From Thiothrix sp. (lineage in GTDB: Bacteria > Pseudomonadota > Gammaproteobacteria > Thiotrichales > Thiotrichaceae): a DNA stretch of 64,000 bases. Positions 26,237-35,398 of the stretch are shown here, piece after piece. Made by a program: the position numbers and the translations under genes. Under the pieces are notes generated by a model. That model made no database searches. It saw nothing but the letters and a program-made list of their open reading frames with translations, and was not told the origin of the DNA. The stretch covers positions 186,001 to 250,000 of the forward strand of contig NZ_JAQTLS010000002.1 in assembly GCF_028714775.1 (NCBI RefSeq), read 5' to 3'. Positions within the stretch are counted from its first letter, which is position 1. Each line of letters begins with the position of its first letter.

Positions 26237-27390
26237 TACGCTCTGTTCTCTAGTGGTTCGATGACCATGTTATCCAACCCCTTGAAGAAATCATTGTCTT
26301 TGGCAAAGCGGCTTTCCAGCTTGAGCCGCAGGCGTAAATCGTTTTGTGAATCGGCGTGGCGCATCCCTTCGTGGACGGTGATTTTACGGGCTTCAATCAA
26401 GTCGAACAGGGCTTGGTCGAACGTGCGCATCCCGTGCTCGCGGGATTTGGAAGTCAGGTCTTTCATCCCCGGTACATCGCCTTTCATGATCAGGTCAGCC
26501 ATCAGTGGGGTATTGATCACCACTTCCACCGCTGGCAAGCGCCCGTCTTCCTTGGCTTTGCGCACCAAGCGTTGGGAAACCACCGCTTTGAGGTTAAGCG
26601 ATAAATCCATCAGCAACTGGTTACGGCGCTCTTCGGGGAAAAAGTTGATGATGCGGTCAATCGCTTGGTTGGAGCTGTTGGCGTGCAAGGTGGAAAGGCA
26701 CAGATGCCCGGTTTCGGCGTAGGCAATGGCGTAGTCCATGGTCTCGCGGTCACGGATTTCCCCCAGCAAGATCACGTCCGGTGCTTGCCGCAGGGTATTT
26801 TTCATGGCGATTTCGTAACTGGCGGTGTCGATACCCACTTCGCGCTGGGTAATCAGGCAGCCCTTATGCGCGTGCACGAATTCAATCGGGTCTTCGATGG
26901 TGACGATATGTCCTTTGGAATTTTCATTGCGGTAATCGACCATTGACGCCAGCGTGGTGGATTTACCGGAGCCGGTCGCACCGACCATGATCACCAGCCC
27001 ACGTTTGGTCATGGCGATGTCACGCAGTACCGGCGGCAAGCCCAATTCCTTGAAGTCAGGGATACGGTTAGGGATGTGGCGCAACACCATGCCCGCGCAA
27101 CCGCGCTGGGTGAAGGTATTGACCCGGAACCGCGCTTTGCCGGGCAGGCTGATGGAAAAGTTGCATTCCATGTCCTCCTCGAACTGCTTGAGTTGGCGGT
27201 CGTTCATGATCGAACGCACCAGCATCCGCGCACTGCTTTCATTCAAAGTTTGGTTGGTCAGTGCCAGCAATTCGCTGTCAACCTTGATGGAAGGGGCGGC
27301 ATCGGCGGTGACGTAAAGGTCAGAACCGCGCTTTTCCAGCATGGTCGCTAGCAGCTTGTGTACGTAACTGACGGCAGAATCACGATCCAT
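26236..27390 (-). CDS. pilU: Type IV pilus retraction ATPase PilU
   Basis: A 384-residue hexameric AAA-type ATPase that assists PilT in pulling pili back. Motifs are GATGSGKST (Walker A), VTIEDPIEFVH (Asp-box), ILLGEIRDRET (Walker B) and LCLSTLHANSSNQAIDRIINFFPEE, the last typical of PilU. The C-terminal QNDLRLRLKL element also fits PilU. The gene follows pilT by 19 bases and overlaps the third ATPase by one base. Confidence 0.92.
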   Translation of the reverse strand: MDRDSAVSYVHKLLATMLEKRGSDLYVTADAAPSIKVDSELLALTNQTLNESSARMLVRSIMNDRQLKQFEEDMECNFSISLPGKARFRVNTFTQRGCAGMVLRHIPNRIPDFKELGLPPVLRDIAMTKRGLVIMVGATGSGKSTTLASMVDYRNENSKGHIVTIEDPIEFVHAHKGCLITQREVGIDTASYEIAMKNTLRQAPDVILLGEIRDRETMDYAIAYAETGHLCLSTLHANSSNQAIDRIINFFPEERRNQLLMDLSLNLKAVVSQRLVRKAKEDGRLPAVEVVINTPLMADLIMKGDVPGMKDLTSKSREHGMRTFDQALFDLIEARKITVHEGMRHADSQNDLRLRLKLESRFAKDNDFFKGLDNMVIEPLENRA

Positions 27391-27409
27391 ACATCACCTC
27401 CTGTGTGGC

Positions 27410-28444
27410 TCAAATAGCATCGGGGTTATCGGCTTTGCGGCGGGCATCATTGCGGTCAACCAGACCTTTCATCACCAAGGATTTCAGCGACTGGTCGAGG
27501 GTTTGCATCCCATCACCTTGCCCGGTTTGCATGGCGGAACGCATTTGCGCGATCTTGTTTTCACGGATCAGGTTGCGGATAGCGCGGGTTCCGATCAGGA
27601 TTTCATGCGCAGCGACCCGTCCACCGCCTTTTTTCTTCAGCAGGGTTTGGGAAATGACGGCTTGCAGCGATTCGGAAAGCATGGAGCGCACCATATCCTT
27701 TTCCGCTGCGGGGAATACGTCCACGATACGGTCGATGGTTTTGGGCGCGGAGGTAGTATGCAATGTGCCGAACACCAGATGCCCGGTTTCAGCAGCGGTC
27801 AGGGCAAGGCGGATGGTTTCCAAGTCACGCATTTCCCCGACCAGAATAGTGTCCGGGTCTTCCCGTAGTGCGGAACGCAGGGCATTTTCAAACCCCTTGG
27901 TATCACGGTGGACTTCGCGCTGGTTGACGAGGCTTTTCTTGCTCTGGTGCACGAATTCAATCGGGTCTTCGATGGTGAGGATGTGCCCGTAATCGGTGTC
28001 GTTTTTGTAATCGACCATCGCCGCCAGCGTGGTGGATTTCCCCGAACCTGTCGGCCCCGTGACCAGCACCAAGCCGCGCGGATTTTCGGAAATTTTACGG
28101 AAAATACCGGGTGCACCCAGTTGTTCCAGCGTCAACACCTTACTGGGGATGGTACGGAATACCGCGCCCGCGCCCCGGTTCTGGTTAAAGGCATTCACCC
28201 GGAACCGCGCCACGCCGGGGATTTCAAACGAAAAGTCGCATTCCCAATGTTCTTCGTAGGTTTTGCGCTGGTGGTCATTCATGATGTCGTAAACCAGCGC
28301 ATGAACTTCTTTGTGTTCTAGCACCGGCAGGTTGATCTTGCGCATTTCACCATCAACGCGGATCATGGGAGGCATCCCGCCCGATAAATGCAGGTCGGAA
28401 GCATTATTCTTCACGCTAAACGCGAGCAGTTGGGTAATGTCCAT
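27410..28444 (-). CDS. pilT: Type IV pilus retraction ATPase PilT
   Basis: A 344-residue protein that starts MDITQLLAFSVKNNASDLHLS and is PilT throughout. Walker A is GPTGSGKST, the Asp-box is ILTIEDPIEFVH, Walker B is TILVGEMRDLET, and the AIRNLIRE motif is also typical. It is the main motor for pilus depolymerisation and twitching. It is the first gene of a three-ATPase operon and is divergent from yggS, an arrangement common in gammaproteobacteria. Confidence 0.96.
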   Translation of the reverse strand: MDITQLLAFSVKNNASDLHLSGGMPPMIRVDGEMRKINLPVLEHKEVHALVYDIMNDHQRKTYEEHWECDFSFEIPGVARFRVNAFNQNRGAGAVFRTIPSKVLTLEQLGAPGIFRKISENPRGLVLVTGPTGSGKSTTLAAMVDYKNDTDYGHILTIEDPIEFVHQSKKSLVNQREVHRDTKGFENALRSALREDPDTILVGEMRDLETIRLALTAAETGHLVFGTLHTTSAPKTIDRIVDVFPAAEKDMVRSMLSESLQAVISQTLLKKKGGGRVAAHEILIGTRAIRNLIRENKIAQMRSAMQTGQGDGMQTLDQSLKSLVMKGLVDRNDARRKADNPDAI

Positions 28445-28506
28445 TGTTGTTATTATTCCCGGCTAGGATTTTCAGGGTTTACATTCGTAGGAAATTAACA
28501 TAAGCC

Positions 28507-29184
28507 ATGACCATAGGTGAAAATATCCAGACAATCGGCGAGCGCATCCGTGCTGCCGAACAGCGTTTCGGGCGCGAACCGGGCAGCGTGCATCTGCTCG
28601 CGGTGAGCAAGAAACACCCCGCTGATGCCATCCGCGAAGCTTTAGCGGTCGGGCAAACCCTATTCGGCGAAAATTACGTGCAAGAAATGACTGAAAAAGC
28701 CGCCGAATTAGCAGGAAGCGGTATCGAATGGCATTTCATCGGCCCGATCCAGTCCAACAAAACCCGCCTGATTGCACAAACCGCCCGCTGGGTGCATTCG
28801 GTAGACAGTTTCAAAGTTGCCCACCGCTTGAGCGAACAAAAGCCCGCCGATGCGCCCGCGATCAATATTTGCTTGCAAGTAAACATCAGCGACGAAGACA
28901 GCAAATCCGGCGTACAGCCAGCGGAATTGTCCGCACTCACTGCACAAATCGCTGAATTACCGGGACTGAAACTGCGCGGCTTGATGGCAATCCCTGCCCC
29001 GGAACACGATTTCGAGCGCCAACGCGCTGTTTTCGCCCAAGTGCGGGCGTTGCAGGAAAGCCTGAATGCGCAAGGTTTCGCCCTCGATACGCTGTCGATG
29101 GGCATGACGGATGATATGGAGGCCGCGATTGCCGAAGGCGCAACGATTGTGCGTATTGGTACGGCAATTTTTGGGGTGAGGTAG
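28507..29184 (+). CDS. yggS: PLP homeostasis protein (YggS family)
   Basis: A 225-residue single-domain alanine-racemase-fold protein that binds pyridoxal phosphate and keeps PLP and amino-acid pools balanced. The PLP lysine is in LAVSKKHP. Other family motifs are FGENYVQE, WHFIGPIQSNK, HSVDS and LSMGMTDDMEAAI. It lacks the C-terminal domain of alanine racemase and has no known enzymatic reaction. It is divergent from pilT, with 62 bases between them. Confidence 0.95.
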   Translation: MTIGENIQTIGERIRAAEQRFGREPGSVHLLAVSKKHPADAIREALAVGQTLFGENYVQEMTEKAAELAGSGIEWHFIGPIQSNKTRLIAQTARWVHSVDSFKVAHRLSEQKPADAPAINICLQVNISDEDSKSGVQPAELSALTAQIAELPGLKLRGLMAIPAPEHDFERQRAVFAQVRALQESLNAQGFALDTLSMGMTDDMEAAIAEGATIVRIGTAIFGVR

Positions 29185-29206
29185 GGCGCACCGATGTGTG
29201 CGCCCT
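29185..29206. terminator. Hairpin between converging yggS and speE
   Basis: A perfect 8-base stem, GGGCGCAC (29185-29192) with GTGCGCCC (29199-29206), sits directly after the yggS stop and before the end of speE. No T-run follows in either direction, so its strength as a terminator is uncertain. Confidence 0.5.
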
Positions 29207-29215
29207 CAATCGTAA

Positions 29216-30073
29216 TTAGGCGAGGATTTCCTTCAAAAACTGTGGCAACGCCGCGCTCCCGCGATGGATTTCCGCATTGTAATACTGGGTCGGGAAAGCC
29301 AATGCCTGTGCTGCCGCTTCGCGTGCAAATTCCACCTTGCCTGCTTTCGCCGCAATCGTGCAGCTCCACCAGCCCGTTGGATAGCAAACCTGTTGGAATT
29401 GGCGTAACTGGATGTCGCTGAAACCCGCTTTGCGCATGGTGTCGTGCATCGGTTTGATGATCTTTTCGGCGTGAACCAGTGGTGACTCGCTTTGTTGGAT
29501 CAGCAAACCGTTTTCGCCCAGCGCCCGCCAGCAACCTTGGAAGAATTCTTCGCTGTACAACACCGCACCGGGGCCTACCGGATCAGTGCTGTCCACGATC
29601 AGGATGTCGAGGGAACCGGGTTCAGCATTGTTGATCCACGCAATCCCGTCTTCAAACGCCAGTGTGGCGCGAGGGTCGTTGTTGGATTCGCACAGTTCGG
29701 GGAAGAACATTTCGCTGACGCGGGTCACGCGCTCGTCGATGTCAATCTGGATGGCGGATTCAACTTCCGGGTGTTTCAGCACTTCGCGCAAGGTTCCGCA
29801 GTCGCCGCCGCCGATGATGCACACGCGCTTGGGGGCAGGGTGGCTGAACAGCACTGGGTGCGACATCATTTCGTGGTAAACAAAATTGTCGCGGGTTGTC
29901 ACCATCGTGCAACCATCCAGCGTCATCAGTTTGCCGAAAGTGGTGGTGTCGTAGATTTCCAGCTTTTGGAAAGGGGTCTGTTCTTCGTGGATTTTCGCTG
30001 CTTCGGTCAATTCCAGCCCGAAAATCGTGCCGGAATCAGACAGTTCAGTAAACCAGTTTGGGTTGGATGTCAT
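29216..30073 (-). CDS. speE: Spermidine synthase (polyamine aminopropyltransferase)
   Basis: A 285-residue enzyme that transfers aminopropyl from decarboxylated S-adenosylmethionine to putrescine. The Rossmann-like core has CIIGGGDCGTLREVLKH (nucleotide loop). DSTDPVGPGAVLYSEEF carries the catalytic aspartate, and YHEMMSHPVLFSHP lies near the substrate site. No speD (S-adenosylmethionine decarboxylase) is adjacent, although the two are often paired. Confidence 0.95.
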   Translation of the reverse strand: MTSNPNWFTELSDSGTIFGLELTEAAKIHEEQTPFQKLEIYDTTTFGKLMTLDGCTMVTTRDNFVYHEMMSHPVLFSHPAPKRVCIIGGGDCGTLREVLKHPEVESAIQIDIDERVTRVSEMFFPELCESNNDPRATLAFEDGIAWINNAEPGSLDILIVDSTDPVGPGAVLYSEEFFQGCWRALGENGLLIQQSESPLVHAEKIIKPMHDTMRKAGFSDIQLRQFQQVCYPTGWWSCTIAAKAGKVEFAREAAAQALAFPTQYYNAEIHRGSAALPQFLKEILA

Positions 30074-30144
30074 GGCAGTGCCTTGCGCGTTGGTAATTCA
30101 AGGCCGCTATGATGCCACAAGCATCCGGTGGGGTGAATGTATGA

Positions 30145-30618
30145 TCAATGAAAGATCGGTGTGCCACCGTTTAGGTTCATACCTTCCGCCCAGAAAAAGC
30201 TGTTGCCTTCCTCAGGCCGGTTAATCAGCACCATCAATACCACCCATTTGAGGCGGTCTAGGTTAAAGTCTTCGTCCTGCAATTCCAGCACGCGGTCGAG
30301 GATTTGTTCGCGGGCTTCGGGGTTAATTACGCCTGCCTGCTCTAAAAACACGAGGTAGCCTTGGCATTCGGTGTTGAGCCAGTATTTTTCTTCGGGGGAA
30401 AACATACGGGTGGCGGAACAGCGGTAAGTCACTTCCACGCGGGCGGCTTCATCGCCGAGGCTTTCCAGCCAATCAAAGGCGCGGGTAATCTCGCTATTTA
30501 AAAAGCCCGCCTGCTGTAAATAACCGTGCATGGAATTACGGTCTTCCGGCAGGTTATCACCCATGTCGGGGTAGTTATCGAAAAGGTAGAAGAGGACATC
30601 CAGCGTGTTTTCTTTCAT
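30145..30618 (-). CDS. smg: Smg family protein (DUF494)
   Basis: A 157-residue soluble Smg protein of unknown function, typically encoded next to dprA. It begins MKENTLDVLFYLFDNY and has the family FDWLESL and FNLDRLKWVVLMVL segments. The start at 30618 overlaps the dprA stop by one base (TGATG), so translation is coupled. An extension of the frame upstream lies within dprA and is not used. Confidence 0.92.
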   Translation of the reverse strand: MKENTLDVLFYLFDNYPDMGDNLPEDRNSMHGYLQQAGFLNSEITRAFDWLESLGDEAARVEVTYRCSATRMFSPEEKYWLNTECQGYLVFLEQAGVINPEAREQILDRVLELQDEDFNLDRLKWVVLMVLINRPEEGNSFFWAEGMNLNGGTPIFH

Positions 30619-31790
30619 CAGTTCCCGTTTCCCGGCCCCATTCGCATGTAGTGCCCACCACCACATGCTGCTACAAAGCCCTGTAGTTCCAGCATAAGCA
30701 GGATGGATGAAACCGCTTCGGCGGTCAAGCCTGTGTTCAGGATAATCTGGTCAATCGGTAGCGCTTCATAGCCTAACGCATCTAAAACCTGAGCGTATTC
30801 AGGGTCAATCTCGTCCAGCGGCAGGCTTGCCACCGCGCCGAGTGCCAATTGCCCTTGCGCAGGCGGCGTGGCTTTATCCTGTTGTAGCCAGACGTTCAGT
30901 TGCGGGGCAATTTCTTCCAATATGTCCGTGGCGGTTTCCACCAGTTTCGCACCTTGCCTGATCAGGTGGTGGCAACCCCGTGCCAGCGGGTTATGGATCG
31001 AGCCGGGAATGGCGAAAACTTCGCGTCCTTGCTCCATCGCGTGACGGGCGGTGACTAACGTACCGCTTTGCAGTGCTGCTTCCACGATCAGTACCCCGAA
31101 ACTCATACCGCTGATGATGCGGTTGCGGCGCGGGAAATGCTGCGGGTGGGCTGCCGTGCCGATGGGGAATTCGGAAACGATAGCGCCTTGCGCGACGATG
31201 CGTGCCGCCAGCGAACGGTTACGCAAGGGATACATGATGTCCAGCCCATTGGCGACCACCGCAAAGGTATTGCCTCCGGCTTCCAGAGCGGCTTCGTGGC
31301 TGTGTGCGTCGATCCCAACCGCAAGGCCACTGGTGACGGTCAGGCCATTGGCAGCGAAATGCGCGGCGAAGGCGCGGGCGTTTTCTTTACCGCCTTGCGT
31401 GGGGTTACGGCTACCGACCATAGCGATTTGCGGGTCGTTGAGTAATTCAGGGTTGCCCAGCACGAACAGCAGCGGCGGCGCAGTGCGGATACGTTTGAGC
31501 AGTGCGGGATAATGCGGGTCTTCCGGCACGAGGATGTGGTGTTGGTCAGCAGCATTCAGCCAGTGCCAGTCCGGTGCGGCAGCATCGCGGGGTAATGCGC
31601 GGTAAGCAGCAATGCCTTCCGCTTTCAGTCCGGCTTCGCGCAAGGCATTGTCACTGGCTTGGCGGGCGTTTACGGCACTGCCGAAATGCTCCACGATGCG
31701 GCGCATACTGCCGGGGCCTATGCCTTTGGCTCGCCAGAAATGCAGGCGGGCACGTAGTTCTTCATCGGCAAGCGGGGTAGGGCTGCTCAT
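30618..31790 (-). CDS. dprA: DNA processing protein DprA (Smf)
   Basis: A 390-residue protein that binds incoming single-stranded DNA and loads RecA during natural transformation. It has an N-terminal helical (SAM-like) part, a central Rossmann-like domain (MVGSRNPTQGGKENA, TSGLAVGIDAHSHEAAL, FPRRNRIISG, IPGSIHNPLARG) and a C-terminal winged-helix domain (about residues 330-380). It is the first gene of the dprA-smg pair. With the PilT/U genes nearby it fits a competent organism, but no com genes are visible here. Confidence 0.95.
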   Translation of the reverse strand: MSSPTPLADEELRARLHFWRAKGIGPGSMRRIVEHFGSAVNARQASDNALREAGLKAEGIAAYRALPRDAAAPDWHWLNAADQHHILVPEDPHYPALLKRIRTAPPLLFVLGNPELLNDPQIAMVGSRNPTQGGKENARAFAAHFAANGLTVTSGLAVGIDAHSHEAALEAGGNTFAVVANGLDIMYPLRNRSLAARIVAQGAIVSEFPIGTAAHPQHFPRRNRIISGMSFGVLIVEAALQSGTLVTARHAMEQGREVFAIPGSIHNPLARGCHHLIRQGAKLVETATDILEEIAPQLNVWLQQDKATPPAQGQLALGAVASLPLDEIDPEYAQVLDALGYEALPIDQIILNTGLTAEAVSSILLMLELQGFVAACGGGHYMRMGPGNGN

Positions 31791-31892
31791 TATGGGGCTT
31801 ACGGCTCATGTGGTTAAGGATGCCACGATTGTGCGTGACGGGTATGTTGGGCGCAAACAAAACTGCTGAGCGGAAGTGCCAGCAGCTAACCT

Positions 31893-33005
31893 TTACCGCA
31901 GGTCAATAATATCCGCCAGCACGTCGGTTTCACCGCGTTTGCGGGATGCAGCGGCAGAATCGTAAACCACCAGTAACGTGGTTTTGCCGCCGTGTTGGAA
32001 CAAGGTAATGCCTTCGGCGTGGTCATCCCCCGCATCATCGCCCTGCCCGTAATGCACATCAAAAATGGCATCCAGTTGTTTGCTGGAAACGAGGCTTTCG
32101 GCGTCAGGTTGCGCCCCGCCTTGCCAGCGGTAAAGGGCGGTGGGGCCATCAATGCTCATGGTCGGCCCCGCCAGAATCAGCAAATCATCGCCTTGCACGC
32201 ACAAGTCACGCACCCCCAAACCGTCCAGTTTCAGGAAATGCTTGCGGTAAGGGCGGTTATCCGTGCCGATATTCACCAGTTTCAGGATGGACGGGTCATT
32301 GGCATCGGTGGTCACTTCCAGTTCAAGGATCGCCGCCCAACCGCGCAACACAGGCCCACGCAAACCAAGGAACAGGCGTTTCCCCGCGACTGCCAGCCCT
32401 TCGATGTCGAAGCCGTTATCCTTGCCGGGAATGTTGAGGAAGGCTTGTAAGTGCGGGTCGGAACGTAACGCGGTCATCAAGTCATTGCCGATGGCGTCAC
32501 CATGCAATTGCGCGGCAGTCAGCGTTTGCCCGTGGTATTGGGCGGTTTTTTGCAAAGTCCACGTTGCACCGTCGGCGACCAGCGGGATGCGTGCCAGCAA
32601 ATAACGGTTGCTAGCGCCGCTGACTTTTTCCAGTTGCTTGAACGCTTTGGCGGGCGGTTTGTCTGTTTCTGGCTTTTTGCGGACGAGGCTGTGGGAGCCA
32701 GTCAGCCATAAATAACCGTCTTGGTAAGCCAAACCTTCGGTGTCGATTTCCGCGCCACCATCTTCGGTTGCGGATGTGGATGCGGCAGGTAAGCGTAAGT
32801 AAGTTTCCAGCGCGAAACGGGTGTGGTTGGCGTAGTGCGGGCTACCGTCAGGGTTTTGCCCCTGTAAGGTGAGGCGTTCCAGATACGTGGTTTCATCGTT
32901 GACCACCCACAGGGTGTTGCCAACTTGTACGACAGCGGAAAGGGCATCCCGCAGCGCGGCATTGGGTGGGGCGAAGCTGAGGTGGGCGGAAGTGGCTTTT
33001 GACAT
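31893..33005 (-). CDS. DUF3616 domain protein
   Basis: A 370-residue protein with a beta-propeller-like sequence pattern. Segments such as DIEGLAVAGKRLFLGLRGPVL, LRDLCVQGDDLLILAGP-type blades and HAEGITLF recur along its length, as in DUF3616 proteins. No signal peptide or membrane segment is seen, so it is probably cytoplasmic. AGGGA precedes the ATG. It lies 16 bases downstream of a CbiC-like gene, so the two are probably co-transcribed. The function is unknown. Confidence 0.85.
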   Translation of the reverse strand: MSKATSAHLSFAPPNAALRDALSAVVQVGNTLWVVNDETTYLERLTLQGQNPDGSPHYANHTRFALETYLRLPAASTSATEDGGAEIDTEGLAYQDGYLWLTGSHSLVRKKPETDKPPAKAFKQLEKVSGASNRYLLARIPLVADGATWTLQKTAQYHGQTLTAAQLHGDAIGNDLMTALRSDPHLQAFLNIPGKDNGFDIEGLAVAGKRLFLGLRGPVLRGWAAILELEVTTDANDPSILKLVNIGTDNRPYRKHFLKLDGLGVRDLCVQGDDLLILAGPTMSIDGPTALYRWQGGAQPDAESLVSSKQLDAIFDVHYGQGDDAGDDHAEGITLFQHGGKTTLLVVYDSAAASRKRGETDVLADIIDLR

Positions 33006-33021
33006 GGGTTTCCCTACAGGT

Positions 33022-33651
33022 TTACGTGCTTTGTTGGATCGTCAGCAGGGCATTCATTGCCGCTGCCGCTAATGTACCGCCGCCGCGAGTGCCGTCGACC
33101 ACGATGCATTCAATGCCGAGGTCACGGTGCTGTTTCCACAACTGTTGCTTGGCAGGTTCGGCAAGGATGAACCCGCGTGCTGCCGCAATCACCAGCGCAG
33201 GCGTGGGCGCACCTTCCTTGAGGATTTCCAGCAAACGGAACAGGGCGGTGGCGGATTGCCCAATCAGGATGATGCTGCCCGCCATGTACGGCTTCCAGTA
33301 ATCCACAGCGGTCATGGCGCGGGTCTGCTTGCTGGCTTTGGCGTGGGAAATGACCGATGCCTTGCCGAGAAAACTCAGCGGTTCCTGATACATTAGCGCA
33401 TCATCCAGCGCGTGGCTGACCAATTCTTCGTCGTAAAGGATATTGTTGCGTATTTTGATGGCCTTACGTGCTGCTTCCATTGCGCGGTCGCTGAATTGGA
33501 TGTGTTGCGCCAATTCCGGGTCGCCGCAAGCATCCACCATCTGTATGACAACCTGCTGCTGGTCGGGGGTAAAACGTTCCAACGCCACCAATTCGCGTAT
33601 TTTGTCGTTGTTTTGTTGGCGGATGCGTTCAGGGTCGCGCAGGTATTGCAT
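33022..33651 (-). CDS. Precorrin-8X methylmutase (CbiC/CobH)-like protein lacking the catalytic His
   Basis: A 209-residue protein with the CbiC/CobH fold signatures, for example QSATALFRLLE, GAPTPALVIAAARGF and a GTRGGGTLAAAAMNALL ending. In true precorrin isomerases the N-terminal motif carries a catalytic histidine (VIHTT-type). The corresponding stretch here is QMVDACGD, with Asp40 in that position. No other cobalamin gene is nearby. The family assignment is firm, but the isomerase activity is doubtful. It forms a probable operon with the DUF3616 gene and the upstream lipoprotein gene. Confidence 0.82.
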   Translation of the reverse strand: MQYLRDPERIRQQNNDKIRELVALERFTPDQQQVVIQMVDACGDPELAQHIQFSDRAMEAARKAIKIRNNILYDEELVSHALDDALMYQEPLSFLGKASVISHAKASKQTRAMTAVDYWKPYMAGSIILIGQSATALFRLLEILKEGAPTPALVIAAARGFILAEPAKQQLWKQHRDLGIECIVVDGTRGGGTLAAAAMNALLTIQQST

Positions 33652-33665
33652 GGGGGATTCCGGGG

Positions 33666-34499
33666 TTATTGGATAACGGCTGCCAGCGGGCTATCCGCCG
33701 CGATCAGGTTACGGATGTCGCGATAAGGCACGGTAAATTCCGTCGGCCCCACGGCATTAGCGGCGATTTCATAGGGGTTGAAAGTGAATGTCAGCCCATC
33801 AGCCATGACGCCAAAATTGGTATTGATGTGGAAAGCGTTGTTCTCAAACGAAAAGCCTTCCTCTTCCAAGTTGGCGGTGGGGGCAATGTTCCGCGCTTTG
33901 CGGAAAGCACTTTCACCTGCGGTATTCAGCGCACCCTCGTAGCCCGTCGCCAGCAGGTCAGCCAAGGTCAGTTGTTCCCCGGTGTCGGTGCTAAGGACGA
34001 AATAATGTTGCCCACTGGAAGGGTGTGCGCCGCCAATGTAGCTCGTTTCGGTAACGTTGAGCGTCACCAGATTGCCTTTGCCAAAGACCAGTTCGGCATT
34101 GCGTTCCAGTAGCCAGTTGCCGATAGGGCTGGGGTTCTTTTTGTAATCTGCGATGAACATGGCGGCAAGCTCTTCCGGCGTGGTCGGTTGCTTGCCTGCG
34201 TCGTCACTGAATTCTAGCACTTGCGATTGGATGAATTGGTTGATGGCATCGACAGCTTTGGGGTTAACGGAATCGTTCAGTATTTTGGGATAGCTGACTT
34301 TTACGCTGACGCACTGGGCATTGTCGAGTGTGACATCGGGGGAACCGGGGCATTTCGGGCCGTCTTGATGCTGAAATTCGATCATTTCTGCGGAAAGGGA
34401 ACCCATTGAAACACTTTCATTGCCACTGGCGGGGAGTTCCAGTTTGCAACCCGCCAGCGCCAGTAACCCCGTTGCCAGCAATGTTGTTCGTAACTTCAT
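33666..34499 (-). CDS. DUF3298/RsiV-like lipoprotein
   Basis: A 277-residue exported lipoprotein with a signal and lipobox LALAGC (Cys at about residue 18). It has the PdaC/DUF4163-like N-terminal part (VSVKVSYPKILNDS), and a DUF3298 C-terminal part (SYIGGAHPSSGQHYFVLSTDTGEQLTLADLL, then FNPYEIAANAVGPTEFTVPY). Such domains occur in RsiV-type lysozyme-binding anti-sigma factors and in envelope proteins; no sigma-factor partner is nearby. A perfect AGGAGG precedes the ATG. Confidence 0.87.
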   Translation of the reverse strand: MKLRTTLLATGLLALAGCKLELPASGNESVSMGSLSAEMIEFQHQDGPKCPGSPDVTLDNAQCVSVKVSYPKILNDSVNPKAVDAINQFIQSQVLEFSDDAGKQPTTPEELAAMFIADYKKNPSPIGNWLLERNAELVFGKGNLVTLNVTETSYIGGAHPSSGQHYFVLSTDTGEQLTLADLLATGYEGALNTAGESAFRKARNIAPTANLEEEGFSFENNAFHINTNFGVMADGLTFTFNPYEIAANAVGPTEFTVPYRDIRNLIAADSPLAAVIQ

Positions 34500-34590
34500 C
34501 TGTATGCCTCCTAAAGCCAGCGCTTAACCCGCGTTTGGTACGCAAGATACGCGCTGGTAAACCTTTCTTCCAGCACTTTTTGCAGGCTGT

Positions 34591-35226
34591 TCAAGGCGCT
34601 AGCCGTGCAATTTCCCAGCCATCAGCGGTGCGCCGGTATTCAAAACGGTCATGCAAACGGCTTGGACGCCCCTGCCAGAATTCGATGGTATCCGGCACGA
34701 TGCGGTAGCCGCCCCAAAAGTCCGGTAAGGGAATTTCGCCTGCGCTGAATTTACGTTTCATTTCATCCAACTTCATTTCCAGCAATTTGCGCGAGGTAAT
34801 AATGGAGCTTTGCGCTGATACCCATGCCCCCAATTGGCTACCGCGTGGGCGTGAGGTGAAATAGCGCAGCGATTCGAGGGTGGGAACCTTTTCGGCACGT
34901 CCGGTGATTTCCACTTGCCGTTCCAGTTCCTTCCAAAACAGCAGCAGCGCGACTTGCGGGTTGGCGTTGATCTGTTGGGCTTTCTGGCTTTGGTAATTGG
35001 TGAAAAACACAAAGCCGTTGGCATCGTAGGATTTCAGCAATACGGTGCGCAGGGTGGGTTTGCCGCTGGTGGAAACCGTGGCGATTTGCATGGCGTTGGG
35101 TTCCATGACTTCTGCGTCGATGGCTTGTTTGAACCACAGGCTAAACTGTTGGTAAGGGTCAGGGTCTAGCGTGGTGCGGCTGAGACCCGCCTGCGTGTAT
35201 TCGCGCCGAAGTGCGCCGATGTCCAT
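34591..35226 (-). CDS. pdxH: Pyridoxamine 5'-phosphate oxidase
   Basis: A 211-residue FMN enzyme that oxidises pyridoxamine/pyridoxine phosphate to pyridoxal phosphate. Motifs are [18 protein letters not shown] (FMN binding), EVTGRAEKV-type strand, [14 protein letters not shown] and [17 protein letters not shown], ending WEIARLAP as in the family. GGGAAG precedes the start. With yggS in the same window, two genes of PLP supply are present but not adjacent. Confidence 0.96.
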   Translation of the reverse strand: MDIGALRREYTQAGLSRTTLDPDPYQQFSLWFKQAIDAEVMEPNAMQIATVSTSGKPTLRTVLLKSYDANGFVFFTNYQSQKAQQINANPQVALLLFWKELERQVEITGRAEKVPTLESLRYFTSRPRGSQLGAWVSAQSSIITSRKLLEMKLDEMKRKFSAGEIPLPDFWGGYRIVPDTIEFWQGRPSRLHDRFEYRRTADGWEIARLAP

Positions 35227-35398
35227 AAGTAACTTCCCGTTGCTGCAATCAAGGCAGAGAGTTTACAACGAAAAAAAGCCAGACCCTAAAACAGAGTCCG
35301 GCTAAAAAGACACAAAGGAAGGGCTAAGACCTCTGTGTCGAAGTGGAACCCGTCAGGGTTCCAGGGGCTAACAATTCAATAGGGGCAACTGTTCCGTT

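Noticed and set aside
35345-35362. Perfect 7-base hairpin downstream of the small lipoprotein gene as a terminator
   Set aside because: No T-run follows on either strand; insufficient to call a Rho-independent terminator.
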